The position numbers and the translations under genes were made by a program. Below, one piece after another: positions 1 through 9,523 of a stretch of 64,000 nt of DNA (its first letter is position 1; each line of letters starts with the position of its first letter). The stretch comes from Thalassotalea sp. G2M2-11 (GTDB taxonomy: Bacteria > Pseudomonadota > Gammaproteobacteria > Enterobacterales > Alteromonadaceae). The stretch is taken from the NCBI RefSeq assembly GCF_017168195.1, contig NZ_JADNYL010000001.1, positions 124,001 through 188,000 of the forward strand. The letters are read 5' to 3'. The notes below the pieces were generated by a model. It was not told the origin of the DNA. It did not search any database and was given only the letters and a program-made list of their open reading frames with translations.

Positions 1-1055
1 CACTGGTGATCCCTGCTAACAAAAAAGTACGCTTTTTGATGACCTCAGATGATGTTATTCATTCATGGTGGGTGCCTGCTTTTGCCGTCAAGCAAGATGC
101 TAACCCAGGGTTTATTAATGAAGCATGGACCAATGTGCCGACACCGGGTATTTATCGCGGTCAGTGTGCTGAATTATGTGGTAAAGATCATGGTTTTATG
201 CCAGTCGTTGTTGAAGTTAAGTCTGAAGCTGACTTTGACAAATGGCTTGCTGAGCAAGCTCAGTTGATTGCTGATGCAAAAGCAGCAGAAGCGGCTTCTT
301 TAAATGCATCGCTATCAATGGATGAGTTAATGCAGTTAGGTGAAACAACGTATACCGCACACTGTGCCGCTTGTCATCAACCAACAGGTTTAGGTTTGCC
401 GCCGGCATTCCCTGCATTGAAAGACAGTCCAGTGACAACTTCTGGTAGTGTTGAAGAACATATTAACATAGTGGTTAATGGGCGTTCGGGCACTGGTATG
501 CAAGGCTATGGCAAGCAGTTGAGCTTGAAAGAAATCGCTGCTGTTGTCACTTATGAGCGCAATGCTTGGGGTAATAATACTGGTGATGCGGTACAAGCAG
601 CCGATGTACAGGCGATATCTGGCGGTGGGGCTGTACAATCTGCGGTTTCCGAAGCTAAAAAAGTGGTAGAAGATGCGGTTGATAAAGTTTCTGAGACTAT
701 TTCAAAAGCAATGCCAGAAGAAGATATCAATAAACAATACTCGCTTGAAGAAATGATGACCAAAGGTGAGCAAGTTTACAACACAGCTTGTGTGGCTTGT
801 CATCAATCTACAGGGGCTGGTTTACCGCCGGCATTCCCACCACTAAAAGGCAGTGCGATTGCCACTGGAGATATCAGTGCGCACATTGATATGGTGGTGA
901 ATGGCAGTAAGAAAAATCCAGCAATGGCACCATTTGGTGGCCAATTATCTAACACTGACATTGCCGCGGTGATTACCTTTGAGCGAAATGCTTGGGGTAA
1001 TGATACCGGTGATGTTGTCCAACCCGCAGACGTTGCTGCTGCAAGTGCTAAGTAG
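1..1055 (+). CDS. coxB: Cytochrome c oxidase subunit II with two C-terminal cytochrome c domains (5' end cut by window)
   Basis: Electron-entry subunit of an aa3-type cytochrome c oxidase in the inner membrane, with its CuA domain and tail in the periplasm. The reading frame is open to the left window edge, so the signal and transmembrane part is missing. Counting from the GTG at 6, the CuA ligands are visible: H19 in IHSWWVP, then C54, E56, C58, H62 and M65 in CAELCGKDHGFM. Two haem c motifs follow, CAACH (about residue 120) and CVACH (about residue 262), each in a repeat ending with ERNAWGN. The usual caa3 subunit carries one such domain or none, so the tail looks duplicated. coxA starts 12 bp downstream behind a GGAGG ribosome site. 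The family assignment is secure. Confidence 0.96.
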   Translation, partial: LVIPANKKVRFLMTSDDVIHSWWVPAFAVKQDANPGFINEAWTNVPTPGIYRGQCAELCGKDHGFMPVVVEVKSEADFDKWLAEQAQLIADAKAAEAASLNASLSMDELMQLGETTYTAHCAACHQPTGLGLPPAFPALKDSPVTTSGSVEEHINIVVNGRSGTGMQGYGKQLSLKEIAAVVTYERNAWGNNTGDAVQAADVQAISGGGAVQSAVSEAKKVVEDAVDKVSETISKAMPEEDINKQYSLEEMMTKGEQVYNTACVACHQSTGAGLPPAFPPLKGSAIATGDISAHIDMVVNGSKKNPAMAPFGGQLSNTDIAAVITFERNAWGNDTGDVVQPADVAAASAK

Positions 1056-1067
1056 GGAGGCAGAATA

Positions 1068-2660
1068 ATGACTACAGAAGCTATTCACGACTCGCATGAG
1101 CACGATGATCATCACGATCATAAAATGACGGGTATTAAACGTTGGTTATATACCACTAACCATAAAGACATTGGTACTTTATACCTTTGGTTTGCATTTA
1201 TCATGTTGTTGGTTGGTGGTGCGTTAGCCATGGGCATTCGCGCTGAATTATTTCAGCCGGGTTTGCAGTTAATGGAGCCAGATTTTTTCAATCAGCTCAC
1301 CACAGTGCATGGTTTGATCATGGTGTTTGGCGCAATCATGCCAGCCTTTACCGGTTTTGCTAACTGGATGATCCCAATGATGATAGGCGCGCCGGATATG
1401 GCATTGCCTCGCATGAATAACTGGAGCTTTTGGATACTGCCTTTTGCGTTTGCTATCTTATTGTCTTCATTCTTTATGGATTCAGGCGCCCCAAACTTTG
1501 GTTGGACGTTCTACGCACCATTATCTAGTACCTATTCAAATGGTAGCACCGCGTTTTTTGTATTTGCTGTACATATTATGGGTGTATCGTCAATTATGGG
1601 GGCGATTAACGTTATCGTGACCATCATGAATATGCGTGCTCCTGGTATGACCTATATGAAAATGCCACTGTTTGTGTGGACATTTTTCATTACTGCGTAT
1701 TTATTGATTGCCGTTATGCCAGTGTTGGCGGGTGTAGTAACCATGCTACTGACTGATACCTACTTTGGCACCAGTTTCTTTGATGCCGCTGGTGGTGGCG
1801 ATCCGGTCATGTTCCAGCATATTTTCTGGTTCTTTGGTCACCCAGAAGTTTACATCATGATCTTACCTGCATTCGGTATTGTATCGACAATTATTCCAGC
1901 ATTTGCACGTAAGAGACTGTTTGGTTATAGCTCAATGGTGTATGCGACCGCATCGATCGCGTTCCTTTCTTTTATTGTTTGGGCGCATCATATGTTTACC
2001 ACCGGTATGCCATTATTCGGTGAATTATTCTTTATGTATTGCACCATGCTGATTGCGGTGCCAACAGGGGTTAAGGTCTTTAACTGGGTAGCGACAATGT
2101 GGCGTGGTTCAATGTCATTTGAAGTGCCTATGCTGTTTTCCATTGCCTTTGTTATCTTATTTACCATCGGCGGCTTTTCAGGCTTGATGTTGGCAATGAC
2201 GCCGATTGATTTCCAATACCATGATACTTATTTTGTGGTGGCGCACTTCCATTATGTGCTAGTAACGGGTTCATTATTCTCGATTTTTGCGGGTACCTAT
2301 TACTGGCTACCAAAATGGACCGGCAATATGTACAGCGATAAATTAAGTAAAGCGCATTTTTGGTGCTCACTGATTTCAGTGAACTTGCTGTTCTTCCCGA
2401 TGCACTTTTTAGGTCTAGCGGGTATGCCACGTCGTATCCCAGACTATGCATTACAATTTGCTGATTTTAATATGTGGGTCAGTATTGGTGGTTTTGCCTT
2501 TGGCTTATCACAGCTAATTTTCTTAGCCGTGGTGATCAAATGTATTAAGGGTGGCGAGAAAGCAGAAGCTAAGCCTTGGGATGGTGCCGAAGGATTAGAA
2601 TGGACAGTGCCTAGCCCTGCACCATACCACACGTTTGAAACACCACCGAAAATAGATTAA
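1068..2660 (+). CDS. coxA: Cytochrome c oxidase subunit I
   Basis: Catalytic subunit that reduces oxygen at the haem a3-CuB centre and pumps protons. The 530-residue protein has the normal length and about twelve hydrophobic segments. WFFGHPEVYIMILP contains the CuB histidine and the cross-linked tyrosine, AHHMFTTGM holds the next CuB histidine pair, and VVAHFHYVL holds the haem a3 and a ligands. The N-terminus is unusually rich in His, Asp and Glu (residues 6-19), which could bind metal. It is the second gene of the cox operon, followed 13 bp later by cox11. Confidence 0.98.
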   Translation: MTTEAIHDSHEHDDHHDHKMTGIKRWLYTTNHKDIGTLYLWFAFIMLLVGGALAMGIRAELFQPGLQLMEPDFFNQLTTVHGLIMVFGAIMPAFTGFANWMIPMMIGAPDMALPRMNNWSFWILPFAFAILLSSFFMDSGAPNFGWTFYAPLSSTYSNGSTAFFVFAVHIMGVSSIMGAINVIVTIMNMRAPGMTYMKMPLFVWTFFITAYLLIAVMPVLAGVVTMLLTDTYFGTSFFDAAGGGDPVMFQHIFWFFGHPEVYIMILPAFGIVSTIIPAFARKRLFGYSSMVYATASIAFLSFIVWAHHMFTTGMPLFGELFFMYCTMLIAVPTGVKVFNWVATMWRGSMSFEVPMLFSIAFVILFTIGGFSGLMLAMTPIDFQYHDTYFVVAHFHYVLVTGSLFSIFAGTYYWLPKWTGNMYSDKLSKAHFWCSLISVNLLFFPMHFLGLAGMPRRIPDYALQFADFNMWVSIGGFAFGLSQLIFLAVVIKCIKGGEKAEAKPWDGAEGLEWTVPSPAPYHTFETPPKID

Positions 2661-2673
2661 CAGGTAAACGTTT

Positions 2674-3237
2674 ATGAGTATTGAGCAACAACCAACGCCA
2701 GAAAATAACAAGGTAAATACAGCTAACACCGTGAAAAAATTGGTCTTAGTGGTCTTTGCAATGTTTGGCTTTGGTTTTGCTTTAGTACCCTTATACGACG
2801 TGTTTTGTGATATCACTGGCTTGAACGGGAAAACATCGACGACAGCTGCCAATGTCAATGAAGCAGGTATTGATGAAAGTCGTACCATTACGGTGCAGTT
2901 TATCAGCCGTACCGCTAAAGGCATTCCTTGGCAGTTTGAGCCGATGGTTAATGAAATAAAAGTTCATCCCGGTGAAATGAAATTAGTGAAGTTTTATGCA
3001 AAAAATGAATCGCCTAACGCTATTGTAGGTCAAGCTGTACCGTCGGTTTCACCTGGGCAAGCAGCGGTTTATTTTCAAAAAATAGAGTGTTTTTGTTTCA
3101 ACTCACAACCATTAAAAGCACAAGAAGATGTTGAGATGGCATTACAGTTTTATGTTGATACTGAATTGCCTGAAGAAGTGACGACGATTACCTTGTCTTA
3201 TACTTTATACGACATCACTAGTTCGGTTGAAACATAG
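2674..3237 (+). CDS. ctaG: Cytochrome c oxidase assembly protein Cox11/CtaG (CuB insertion)
   Basis: Copper chaperone anchored in the inner membrane that delivers copper to the CuB site of CoxA. The 187-residue protein has one N-terminal membrane segment (about 22-41) followed by a periplasmic domain. The family copper motif CFCF is present (C139, C141 in IECFCFNSQ). Length and motif are typical. It lies between coxA and coxC, the usual place in Gammaproteobacteria, and is probably co-transcribed with them. Confidence 0.96.
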   Translation: MSIEQQPTPENNKVNTANTVKKLVLVVFAMFGFGFALVPLYDVFCDITGLNGKTSTTAANVNEAGIDESRTITVQFISRTAKGIPWQFEPMVNEIKVHPGEMKLVKFYAKNESPNAIVGQAVPSVSPGQAAVYFQKIECFCFNSQPLKAQEDVEMALQFYVDTELPEEVTTITLSYTLYDITSSVET

Positions 3238-3268
3238 GCGTTAGCGCTTTAAACACAGGGGAATAGTT

Positions 3269-4153
3269 ATGACAACAAAAAAATATGAAACATATTATGT
3301 ACCCGCGCAAAGCCATTGGCCGATTGTCGGGGCTGTGGCTTTGTTCTTAATAGCCGTTGGGGCAGCTAATTATGTTACCGATATTAAAAATGCCGAATCA
3401 GGATTTGGTGGTTACATTTTAATAGCCGGCATCGCTTTAGTGATTTATATGATGTTTGGCTGGTTTAATAATGTGATTAACGAGTCAATGTCGGGTAAAT
3501 ATAGCCACCAAATGGATAATTCATTCCGTCAAGGGATGAGTTGGTTCATCTTTTCGGAGGTGATGTTTTTTGCGGCATTTTTCGGTGCCTTATTATATGC
3601 CAGAACCTTTGCCGTACCATGGTTAGGTGGTGATGGTAATAATGCCATGACTGGACAAGTGTTATGGCCTGAATTTACCGCGCAATGGCCATTAATTAAA
3701 ACGCCAGATGGCACAGAAACAACAGGCATGGGCTGGTATGGTTTACCGCTGATCAATACTATTTTGCTGTTAACATCATCAGTGACCGCGCATTTTGCTC
3801 ATGTTGCTTTAGAGCAAGAGAAACGTGGCTTACTTAAGTTCTGGTTAGGTTTAACTGTGGCATTAGGTTTGGCGTTCTTATATTGCCAAGGTTTAGAGTA
3901 TGCTCATGGTTATGCCGATGAAATGAAGTTGTATTTAACCAGTGGTATTTATGGCAATACTTTTTATATGTTAACTGGCTTTCACGGCATGCATGTGACC
4001 TTAGGGACCATCATGTTAATTGTGATGTTAATTCGGGTGTTTAAAGGTCATTTTACCCCGAAAAATCACTTTGCTTTCCAAGCGGCTAGTTGGTATTGGC
4101 ACTTTGTTGATGTGGTTTGGGTCATGTTGTTTGTCTTTGTCTACATCTTATAA
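3269..4153 (+). CDS. coxC: Cytochrome c oxidase subunit III
   Basis: Integral membrane subunit III, which stabilises the oxidase core. The 294-residue protein has about seven hydrophobic segments, and the C-terminal WYWHFVDVVWVMLFVFVYIL stretch and FHGMHVTLG motif are characteristic of the family. An AGGGGA ribosome site sits 6 bp before the ATG. A hairpin at 4174-4204, built on the inverted repeat TAATGGAAGTATTCAG / CTGAATACTTCCATTA, follows the stop codon and may separate the first four cox genes from the assembly genes. Confidence 0.97.
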   Translation: MTTKKYETYYVPAQSHWPIVGAVALFLIAVGAANYVTDIKNAESGFGGYILIAGIALVIYMMFGWFNNVINESMSGKYSHQMDNSFRQGMSWFIFSEVMFFAAFFGALLYARTFAVPWLGGDGNNAMTGQVLWPEFTAQWPLIKTPDGTETTGMGWYGLPLINTILLLTSSVTAHFAHVALEQEKRGLLKFWLGLTVALGLAFLYCQGLEYAHGYADEMKLYLTSGIYGNTFYMLTGFHGMHVTLGTIMLIVMLIRVFKGHFTPKNHFAFQAASWYWHFVDVVWVMLFVFVYIL

Positions 4154-4172
4154 CGGGAAAAGACTGTGGCTT

Positions 4173-4205
4173 AATGGAAGTATTCAGCTGAATACTTCCA
4201 TTAAA
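4173..4205. terminator. Hairpin after coxC (bidirectional terminator candidate)
   Basis: The arms TAATGGAAGTATTCAG and CTGAATACTTCCATTA form a nearly perfect 16-bp stem with almost no loop between coxC and the convergent DUF2909 gene. No strong T tract follows, so termination is inferred from position and structure. Confidence 0.55.
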
Positions 4206-4223
4206 TGTTAAGCTGGTAGCCTA

Positions 4224-4433
4224 TTAAAATGGGCGTGGATTTGGGGTAATTACCCCAGTTAATATACCAAGTAACAGTAAGATAACAATGACGACAGAGG
4301 TCATCACTCGTCGACCGATAAACTTAGTCATGCTCGGTTTGTTTGGGTCATTCTTGTTCATTAATGTGAGCGCTTTAAATAAGTTGTAGATCATAAATAT
4401 TAATAAACCAATAATAATGATTTTGATGATCAC
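4224..4433 (-). CDS. DUF2909-family twin-transmembrane protein
   Basis: A 69-residue protein with two hydrophobic helices (about 3-22 and 46-64) separated by a polar stretch containing NKNDPNKPS. This fits the small DUF2909 family that commonly sits opposite the assembly genes inside gammaproteobacterial cox clusters. The start is GTG, with a GAGGG ribosome site just upstream. It is convergent with coxC and divergent from the SURF1 gene. A role in oxidase biogenesis is inferred only from position; no function is known to me. Confidence 0.8.
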   Translation of the reverse strand: MIIKIIIIGLLIFMIYNLFKALTLMNKNDPNKPSMTKFIGRRVMTSVVIVILLLLGILTGVITPNPRPF

Positions 4434-4469
4434 ATTACCCTCGCTATAAGTGTTAATTAGTAGTTTTAT

Positions 4470-5213
4470 ATGCAGTTAGAACACATACAAGCTTATTTTC
4501 GCCAACTTAATTGGCTACTGATTATCATTACTTTGCTTGTCTTTAGTGGATTAATCAAGCTTGGCTTATGGCAAACAACTCGTGCGCTAGAAAAAGAACA
4601 GCGTTTAGCTAGAATTAGCGCATATCAAACACAACAAGCATTAAGTCTTGCTCAATTACAACAACTCAATCAAACCGAACAAGAGATTAATGATGTTCCC
4701 ATATCGGCTAAAGGCAGATTTGATACAGAACATCTGCTATTACTCGACAATCAAACCAATAATGGCCGTTTAGGCTATCGGGTACTACAGATATTACATA
4801 CCAATAATGGCAATGTGCTGGTGAATTTAGGTTGGGTACAAGGATTCATTGATCGCGATAAATTGCCACAAGTTAAGCCGATAAGTGGTGAGCATAAGGT
4901 GCGCGGCAATATTCGAATTATTGAACAGGGCATAGTGTTATCCGAGCAAGACTATGAGCAAGTGACATGGCCGCTTCGCATTCAACAGATTGAATTAGAT
5001 AAAATTTCACAACTAATAGGGCAAAAGTTATTGCCCTTTGTCATTTACTTAGATACAAATGAACAGCTTGGGTTTGAAAAAAATTGGCGTCCGATTGTGA
5101 TGCCTCCAGAAAAACATCGTGCTTACGCTTTTCAGTGGTTTTCGCTTGCTGGTGCATGGTTGATATTAATGCTCAGTGCAAGCGTATGGTTTTATCGAAA
5201 TCAAGACACATAA
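4470..5213 (+). CDS. SURF1-family cytochrome oxidase biogenesis protein
   Basis: SURF1 proteins help insert haem a into CoxA. The 247-residue protein has the family topology: one N-terminal membrane helix (about 17-36), a periplasmic domain of about 175 residues with the conserved AKGRF and VNLGWVQG stretches, and a C-terminal helix (about 223-242) preceded by YAFQWFSLA. It heads the second cox transcription unit, followed 21 bp later by the SCO-like gene. Confidence 0.93.
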   Translation: MQLEHIQAYFRQLNWLLIIITLLVFSGLIKLGLWQTTRALEKEQRLARISAYQTQQALSLAQLQQLNQTEQEINDVPISAKGRFDTEHLLLLDNQTNNGRLGYRVLQILHTNNGNVLVNLGWVQGFIDRDKLPQVKPISGEHKVRGNIRIIEQGIVLSEQDYEQVTWPLRIQQIELDKISQLIGQKLLPFVIYLDTNEQLGFEKNWRPIVMPPEKHRAYAFQWFSLAGAWLILMLSASVWFYRNQDT

Positions 5214-5234
5214 TAACAATAATGAAGGTTTACT

Positions 5235-5792
5235 ATGTCATCACAGTTAACTAAATCTCGTCGAAATTTACTTTTGGTGCTAGGGGTATTCATACTGCCA
5301 GTGATATTGGCAAAGTTGGCGTTAGAGCAGCACTGGTTTAAATACGGTGTGACGAATCATGGCACCTTAGTAGAACAAGAAATCACCTTGGACAAACTTG
5401 GGCTTGTGAATGAAAAATTCAATGGGCAATGGTTAATGCTTTATCGGGTGCCTGATAACTGCCAACAGTTCTGTCAACAACTGACCTTAACCATCAATAA
5501 TACTTATACGCTATTAGGTAAGGAGCTACCACGAGTGTCTCCTGTCGCATTAAATGGCGCTGACAACCAAAGTCTTGTGCAAGATAGTTTTCGTCATCAT
5601 AAATGGTTGTTCAATAAGCTACCCGATACTGCTAAATCTTTTATTAATAATGGCCAATTATTGATTGTTGATCCCTTAGGTAATGTAGTGATGAGCTATA
5701 AGGAACCAACATCAGAAAATGATTTAAATAGCTATAGTAAAGCGATTATAGCTGATATGAAGAAGCTGCTGAAATATTCGAGGATTGGCTAA
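5235..5792 (+). CDS. Membrane-anchored SCO/thioredoxin-like oxidase biogenesis protein
   Basis: A 185-residue protein with one N-terminal membrane helix (about 11-30) and a periplasmic domain. It carries C76-x3-C80 in DNCQQFCQQ, at the place where SCO proteins have their copper-binding CxxxC. The order of SURF1, this gene, ctaA, ctaB and SCO1 points to oxidase assembly, possibly copper or thiol handling. It lacks the obvious rest of the SCO signature, so it may be a diverged relative. Only 2 bp separate it from ctaA, so the two are surely co-transcribed. Confidence 0.75.
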   Translation: MSSQLTKSRRNLLLVLGVFILPVILAKLALEQHWFKYGVTNHGTLVEQEITLDKLGLVNEKFNGQWLMLYRVPDNCQQFCQQLTLTINNTYTLLGKELPRVSPVALNGADNQSLVQDSFRHHKWLFNKLPDTAKSFINNGQLLIVDPLGNVVMSYKEPTSENDLNSYSKAIIADMKKLLKYSRIG

Positions 5793-5794
5793 AC

Positions 5795-6802
5795 ATGCAA
5801 GAGAAAAAAATCACTCATTTAAGACGACTCGTATTTGTCAGTATCTTGCTGGCTTTGGTTGTGGTAAGCCTCGGCGCTTATACCAGACTAACCCATGCTG
5901 GTTTAGGGTGTCCTGACTGGCCTGGTTGTTATGGTTTGTTAGATGTACCTGAAACTCATGAACAAATTACTAAAGCAGAACAATCATTTCCAGACCGTCC
6001 GGTTGAACCACATAAAGCGTGGAATGAAATGATCCATCGCTATTTTGCTGGTGCCTTAGGATTGTTTATTCTAGCGATTGCGTTTTTATCGATTAAATAT
6101 CGTCATCACAATATACCGGTACTATTACCCCTTGGTATCTTATTGGTAGTGATCTTTCAGGCGGCGCTTGGTATGTGGACAGTCACATTGATGCTAATGC
6201 CTATTGTGGTGATGGGACACTTACTTGGCGGTTTTACCACCCTGTGTTTACTATTTTTGCTGTATTTACGCTTAAAACCTTATCGTGTGCCAGGTGGAGA
6301 TGTGAGGGTACGAAAATATGCTAAGTTTGGCATCATCGGCGTCATCATCTTAGCGGGACAAATCGCATTAGGCGGATGGACATCGTCTAATTATGCGGCA
6401 TTAGTCTGTGTCGAGTTGCCTATCTGTCAATCTGGTTGGGTAGAACAATTAACCTTTGAAAACTCTTTTGATCCGATCCCACCAAAACGTGACAGTTATG
6501 AATTTGGCCATTTAAATCATGATGAACGGGTAACGGTTCATGTCATGCATCGTATTGGCGCAATTGTGACAACAATATATTTGTTATGGTTAGGACTGAT
6601 GGTATTTTTGAAATCACAAACGCAATTTTTTAAATCGGCCGTGCTCGGGTTATTGGTGCTACTGACGACACAAGTGAGCTTAGGTGTCAGTAATATTTGG
6701 TTTTCTTTACCTTTAAGTGTGGCGGTGGCGCATAATATTGTAGCTGCCTGTTTAATGTTAATGTTGATTGCGTTAACGTATAGTTTAAAGCGAAAAGCCT
6801 AG
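5795..6802 (+). CDS. ctaA: Haem A synthase (COX15/CtaA family)
   Basis: Oxidises haem O to haem A in the inner membrane. The 335-residue protein has eight hydrophobic segments and the family landmarks: GLGCPDWPGCYG near the N-terminus, and four histidine contexts that fit the haem ligands (MIHRYFAG, MGHLLGG, VMHRIGA, VAHNIVA). Length is normal. It is followed 9 bp downstream by ctaB, which makes its substrate, so the two consecutive steps are in one operon. Confidence 0.95.
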   Translation: MQEKKITHLRRLVFVSILLALVVVSLGAYTRLTHAGLGCPDWPGCYGLLDVPETHEQITKAEQSFPDRPVEPHKAWNEMIHRYFAGALGLFILAIAFLSIKYRHHNIPVLLPLGILLVVIFQAALGMWTVTLMLMPIVVMGHLLGGFTTLCLLFLLYLRLKPYRVPGGDVRVRKYAKFGIIGVIILAGQIALGGWTSSNYAALVCVELPICQSGWVEQLTFENSFDPIPPKRDSYEFGHLNHDERVTVHVMHRIGAIVTTIYLLWLGLMVFLKSQTQFFKSAVLGLLVLLTTQVSLGVSNIWFSLPLSVAVAHNIVAACLMLMLIALTYSLKRKA

Positions 6803-6811
6803 GAGTCCCAA

Positions 6812-7729
6812 ATGAGCGTTCATATTAGTTCAGCACAAACGACAGTCGACTCGGTGAAAACAACAACTTGGCGCGATTATTACGAAATTACCAAACCAAG
6901 AGTGGTTGCTTTGCTGGTATTAACGGCCTTGGTGGGTATGTGCTTATCAACTCCTGGCGCAATTCCTTGGCAAGTATTGATCCCATCAATTGTTGGTATT
7001 GGTTTTTTATCATCTGCGGCAGCGGCGATTAACCACATTGTTGATGAACGAATTGATAGTGTGATGGGGCGTACGCATAATCGACCGGTAGCAACTGGCC
7101 GATTAGACCCGAGAAATGCTGCTTTATTTGCTATGTTATTGGCTGTCAGCGGCTTTGCTATGCTCTATAGTTTAGTGAATCCATTAACGGCATGGCTCAC
7201 TTTTGCAGGTTTAGTTGGCTATAGTTTTGTTTATACCATGTATTTAAAGCGTGCTACGCCGCAAAATATCACTATTGGTGGTTTAGCTGGTGCTATCCCG
7301 CCATTACTCGGTTGGACGGCTGTCACCAATGAAATACATGCCAATGCCTTGTTGCTTGTATTATTAATTTTTACTTGGACACCACCTCATTTTTGGGCAT
7401 TAGCGATTCATCGCAAAGATGACTATGCCAAAGTAAATATCCCTATGTTGCCAGTTACTCATGGGGTCAATTTTACCAAAACACAAATTCTGCTCTATAC
7501 GGTATTATTGTTTGTTGTCGGATTATTACCGTATTTAGTAGGTATGAGTAATTGGCTCTATCTTATTGGCGCGGCAATATTAAATATTATCTTTTTTGTT
7601 TATGCGTGGAAGCTTAAGTTTAATGCCGATGAAAATACTGCCATGGACACCTTTAAATTCTCTATTATCCATCTGATGGTGCTATTTATTGTGTTGTTAG
7701 TTGATCACTACTTATTGCCGATAAAATAA
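6812..7729 (+). CDS. cyoE: Protohaem IX farnesyltransferase (haem O synthase)
   Basis: Membrane prenyltransferase that converts haem B to haem O. The 305-residue protein belongs to the UbiA superfamily. The Asp-rich substrate site appears as [19 protein letters not shown], and the second conserved region as [14 protein letters not shown]. About nine hydrophobic segments are present. An AGGAG ribosome site precedes the ATG. Also named ctaB in cox clusters. It is followed by SCO1 after 12 bp. Confidence 0.96.
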   Translation: MSVHISSAQTTVDSVKTTTWRDYYEITKPRVVALLVLTALVGMCLSTPGAIPWQVLIPSIVGIGFLSSAAAAINHIVDERIDSVMGRTHNRPVATGRLDPRNAALFAMLLAVSGFAMLYSLVNPLTAWLTFAGLVGYSFVYTMYLKRATPQNITIGGLAGAIPPLLGWTAVTNEIHANALLLVLLIFTWTPPHFWALAIHRKDDYAKVNIPMLPVTHGVNFTKTQILLYTVLLFVVGLLPYLVGMSNWLYLIGAAILNIIFFVYAWKLKFNADENTAMDTFKFSIIHLMVLFIVLLVDHYLLPIK

Positions 7730-7741
7730 GAGCACTTAATC

Positions 7742-8371
7742 ATGAATAAATTACTGGCATTGATCCTTGCTTTTGTGTCGATTGCAATCGGTGTGTTTGT
7801 CTATCAATCGTCATTTAATCGTCCAGCGCCTGAACATGCTTTATATTATCAACAGCCGAGAACGATTAAGCCGTTTGCGATGACAGATCATTTAGGGCAA
7901 GCGTTTACTAATCAAGAGCTGATGGGAAAGTGGTCATGGGTCTTTTTTGGTTATACCTCATGCCCTGATGTTTGTCCTACGACTATGCAAGAATTAAATT
8001 TTTACTATGATGACTTTAAATCTGTTAGTAACAATGTGCAGGTGCTGCTGGTGTCGGTTGATCCTAAACGTGATACTGTGGAAAAACTCGCTCAGTATGT
8101 CGCTTATTTTAATAATGAATTTAAAGGGTTAACGGCAGATCATTCGGTATTATTTCCATTTGCTCGCAATTTAGGGTTGATGTACGCCATTAGTGATGAC
8201 CAAGCAGATGATAATTACTTGGTTGATCATAGTGCGTCTATCGTGTTGATAAATCCCCAAGGTAAAGTTGCCGCGATATTTAAACCGCAGCATGAACTAG
8301 GACAACTACCGATCATTGCTGGTCAGCAGCTAGTCGATGATTTTGCTAAAATCGTTCAACTTGCTGATTAA
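7742..8371 (+). CDS. SCO1/SenC-family copper chaperone
   Basis: Periplasmic, membrane-anchored thioredoxin-fold protein that supplies copper to the CuA site of CoxB. The 209-residue protein has an N-terminal helix (about 4-21), the copper motif C74-PDV-C78 within TSCPDVCPT, and the third ligand H163 in LVDHSASI. It is the last gene of the oxidase assembly operon and converges on the polysaccharide deacetylase gene. Confidence 0.95.
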   Translation: MNKLLALILAFVSIAIGVFVYQSSFNRPAPEHALYYQQPRTIKPFAMTDHLGQAFTNQELMGKWSWVFFGYTSCPDVCPTTMQELNFYYDDFKSVSNNVQVLLVSVDPKRDTVEKLAQYVAYFNNEFKGLTADHSVLFPFARNLGLMYAISDDQADDNYLVDHSASIVLINPQGKVAAIFKPQHELGQLPIIAGQQLVDDFAKIVQLAD

Positions 8372-8391
8372 CTCAAAAGCGCTTGTTTGAG

Positions 8392-9444
8392 TTAAAGCGG
8401 ATACCACTGGTTATTTTCTTTTAAGATAAACCACGGTTTAGAATACCAATAATAACGCCCAGGCTGGCTGATACTCGGCGCAGTGCAGTTACAACGCACT
8501 CGACCAACAGGTAATGGCTTGCTAAATTCAATCGTAAAACTGCTATCATCTTGCCATTGTACTTCTTGTCTACCTAAACCCGAAATATAACAATTTAATT
8601 GTGATGGATGAAAGTCATCAACCACCACTTCAAAGGTCACTTTCTCAACTGTGTTAACTGGAAAAATCGTTTGCGCATCTTGCTTTGAGGGATGAATAGC
8701 AAAGGGCAAGGACGCTAATTTATCTTTTAAACTGGTCAGTTTGTCATATGGCTGGGAAGCGGGGAATCGAGGCACACTGGTTAAACTTGTCGCAAGACCA
8801 ACAGCGCCACTTTGTTGAGAAAAGGCGATGAAATCAAGGTCCTTTAGCCACTGCTCGATCTCTGGAGTATATTCACCATAAGGGTAGGCAAAATAGTACC
8901 AGCTTTGACCTGTTTTTGCTTCAATCATTCGCTCTGATTCCAGTAACAGTTTGGCTTGTTCGTTTAGCCATTGTTGTTGTGATTGTCCGTCGGGAATCCG
9001 AGCAACAGAGTCATGATTGAAACCATGGTTAGCGATGATAACGCCATCATCGGCCATTTGTTTTAGTTGTTGCCAGCTGAGGTAATTCGGCTTGTTTTGC
9101 TCAACAATGCCAGGATTGACAAAAATGGTAAACGGAAATTTAAAGCGGTCGAGTATGGGTTTACCATACTGCAAAATATCTAAATAAGCGTCATCAAACG
9201 TGATAGCAATGGTTTTATCTGCAATAGGTTGCTGCTTTTTAATACTGTTCATAATGTCGGATAACGGAACGACCCGATAACCATTGTCAGCCAAAAATTG
9301 CATGTGAGCTTCGAACTGTAGTGGCGCTATGCTGGTGCTTGTTGGTGTTTCATTACTGACATGGTGATATTGCAAGATCACCGCGGCATGAGTTTGGGTC
9401 AATATTAAAAGATAAAATAAGAGCAAAGCTAAAAATTGTTTCAT
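8392..9444 (-). CDS. Secreted polysaccharide deacetylase-family protein
   Basis: NodB-fold carbohydrate deacetylase. The ATG at 9444 is preferred because GGAG lies 8 bp upstream, and the resulting protein begins with a signal peptide (MKQFLALLLFYLLILTQTHA). Metal and catalytic motifs are visible: TFDDAY, the histidine pair in NHGFNHDS, and YPYGEY. A C-terminal domain of about 110 residues follows. The substrate cannot be told from sequence; cell-wall or exopolysaccharide is possible. It is divergent from the MATE transporter gene. Confidence 0.88.
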   Translation of the reverse strand: MKQFLALLLFYLLILTQTHAAVILQYHHVSNETPTSTSIAPLQFEAHMQFLADNGYRVVPLSDIMNSIKKQQPIADKTIAITFDDAYLDILQYGKPILDRFKFPFTIFVNPGIVEQNKPNYLSWQQLKQMADDGVIIANHGFNHDSVARIPDGQSQQQWLNEQAKLLLESERMIEAKTGQSWYYFAYPYGEYTPEIEQWLKDLDFIAFSQQSGAVGLATSLTSVPRFPASQPYDKLTSLKDKLASLPFAIHPSKQDAQTIFPVNTVEKVTFEVVVDDFHPSQLNCYISGLGRQEVQWQDDSSFTIEFSKPLPVGRVRCNCTAPSISQPGRYYWYSKPWFILKENNQWYPL

Positions 9445-9523
9445 GGTGAGCTCCCGCAAATCACGCTAGTTGAAGAAGAAAGATGTTATTATATTCCTTT
9501 ATCGCTAAGAGGTGTTGTGCTTT

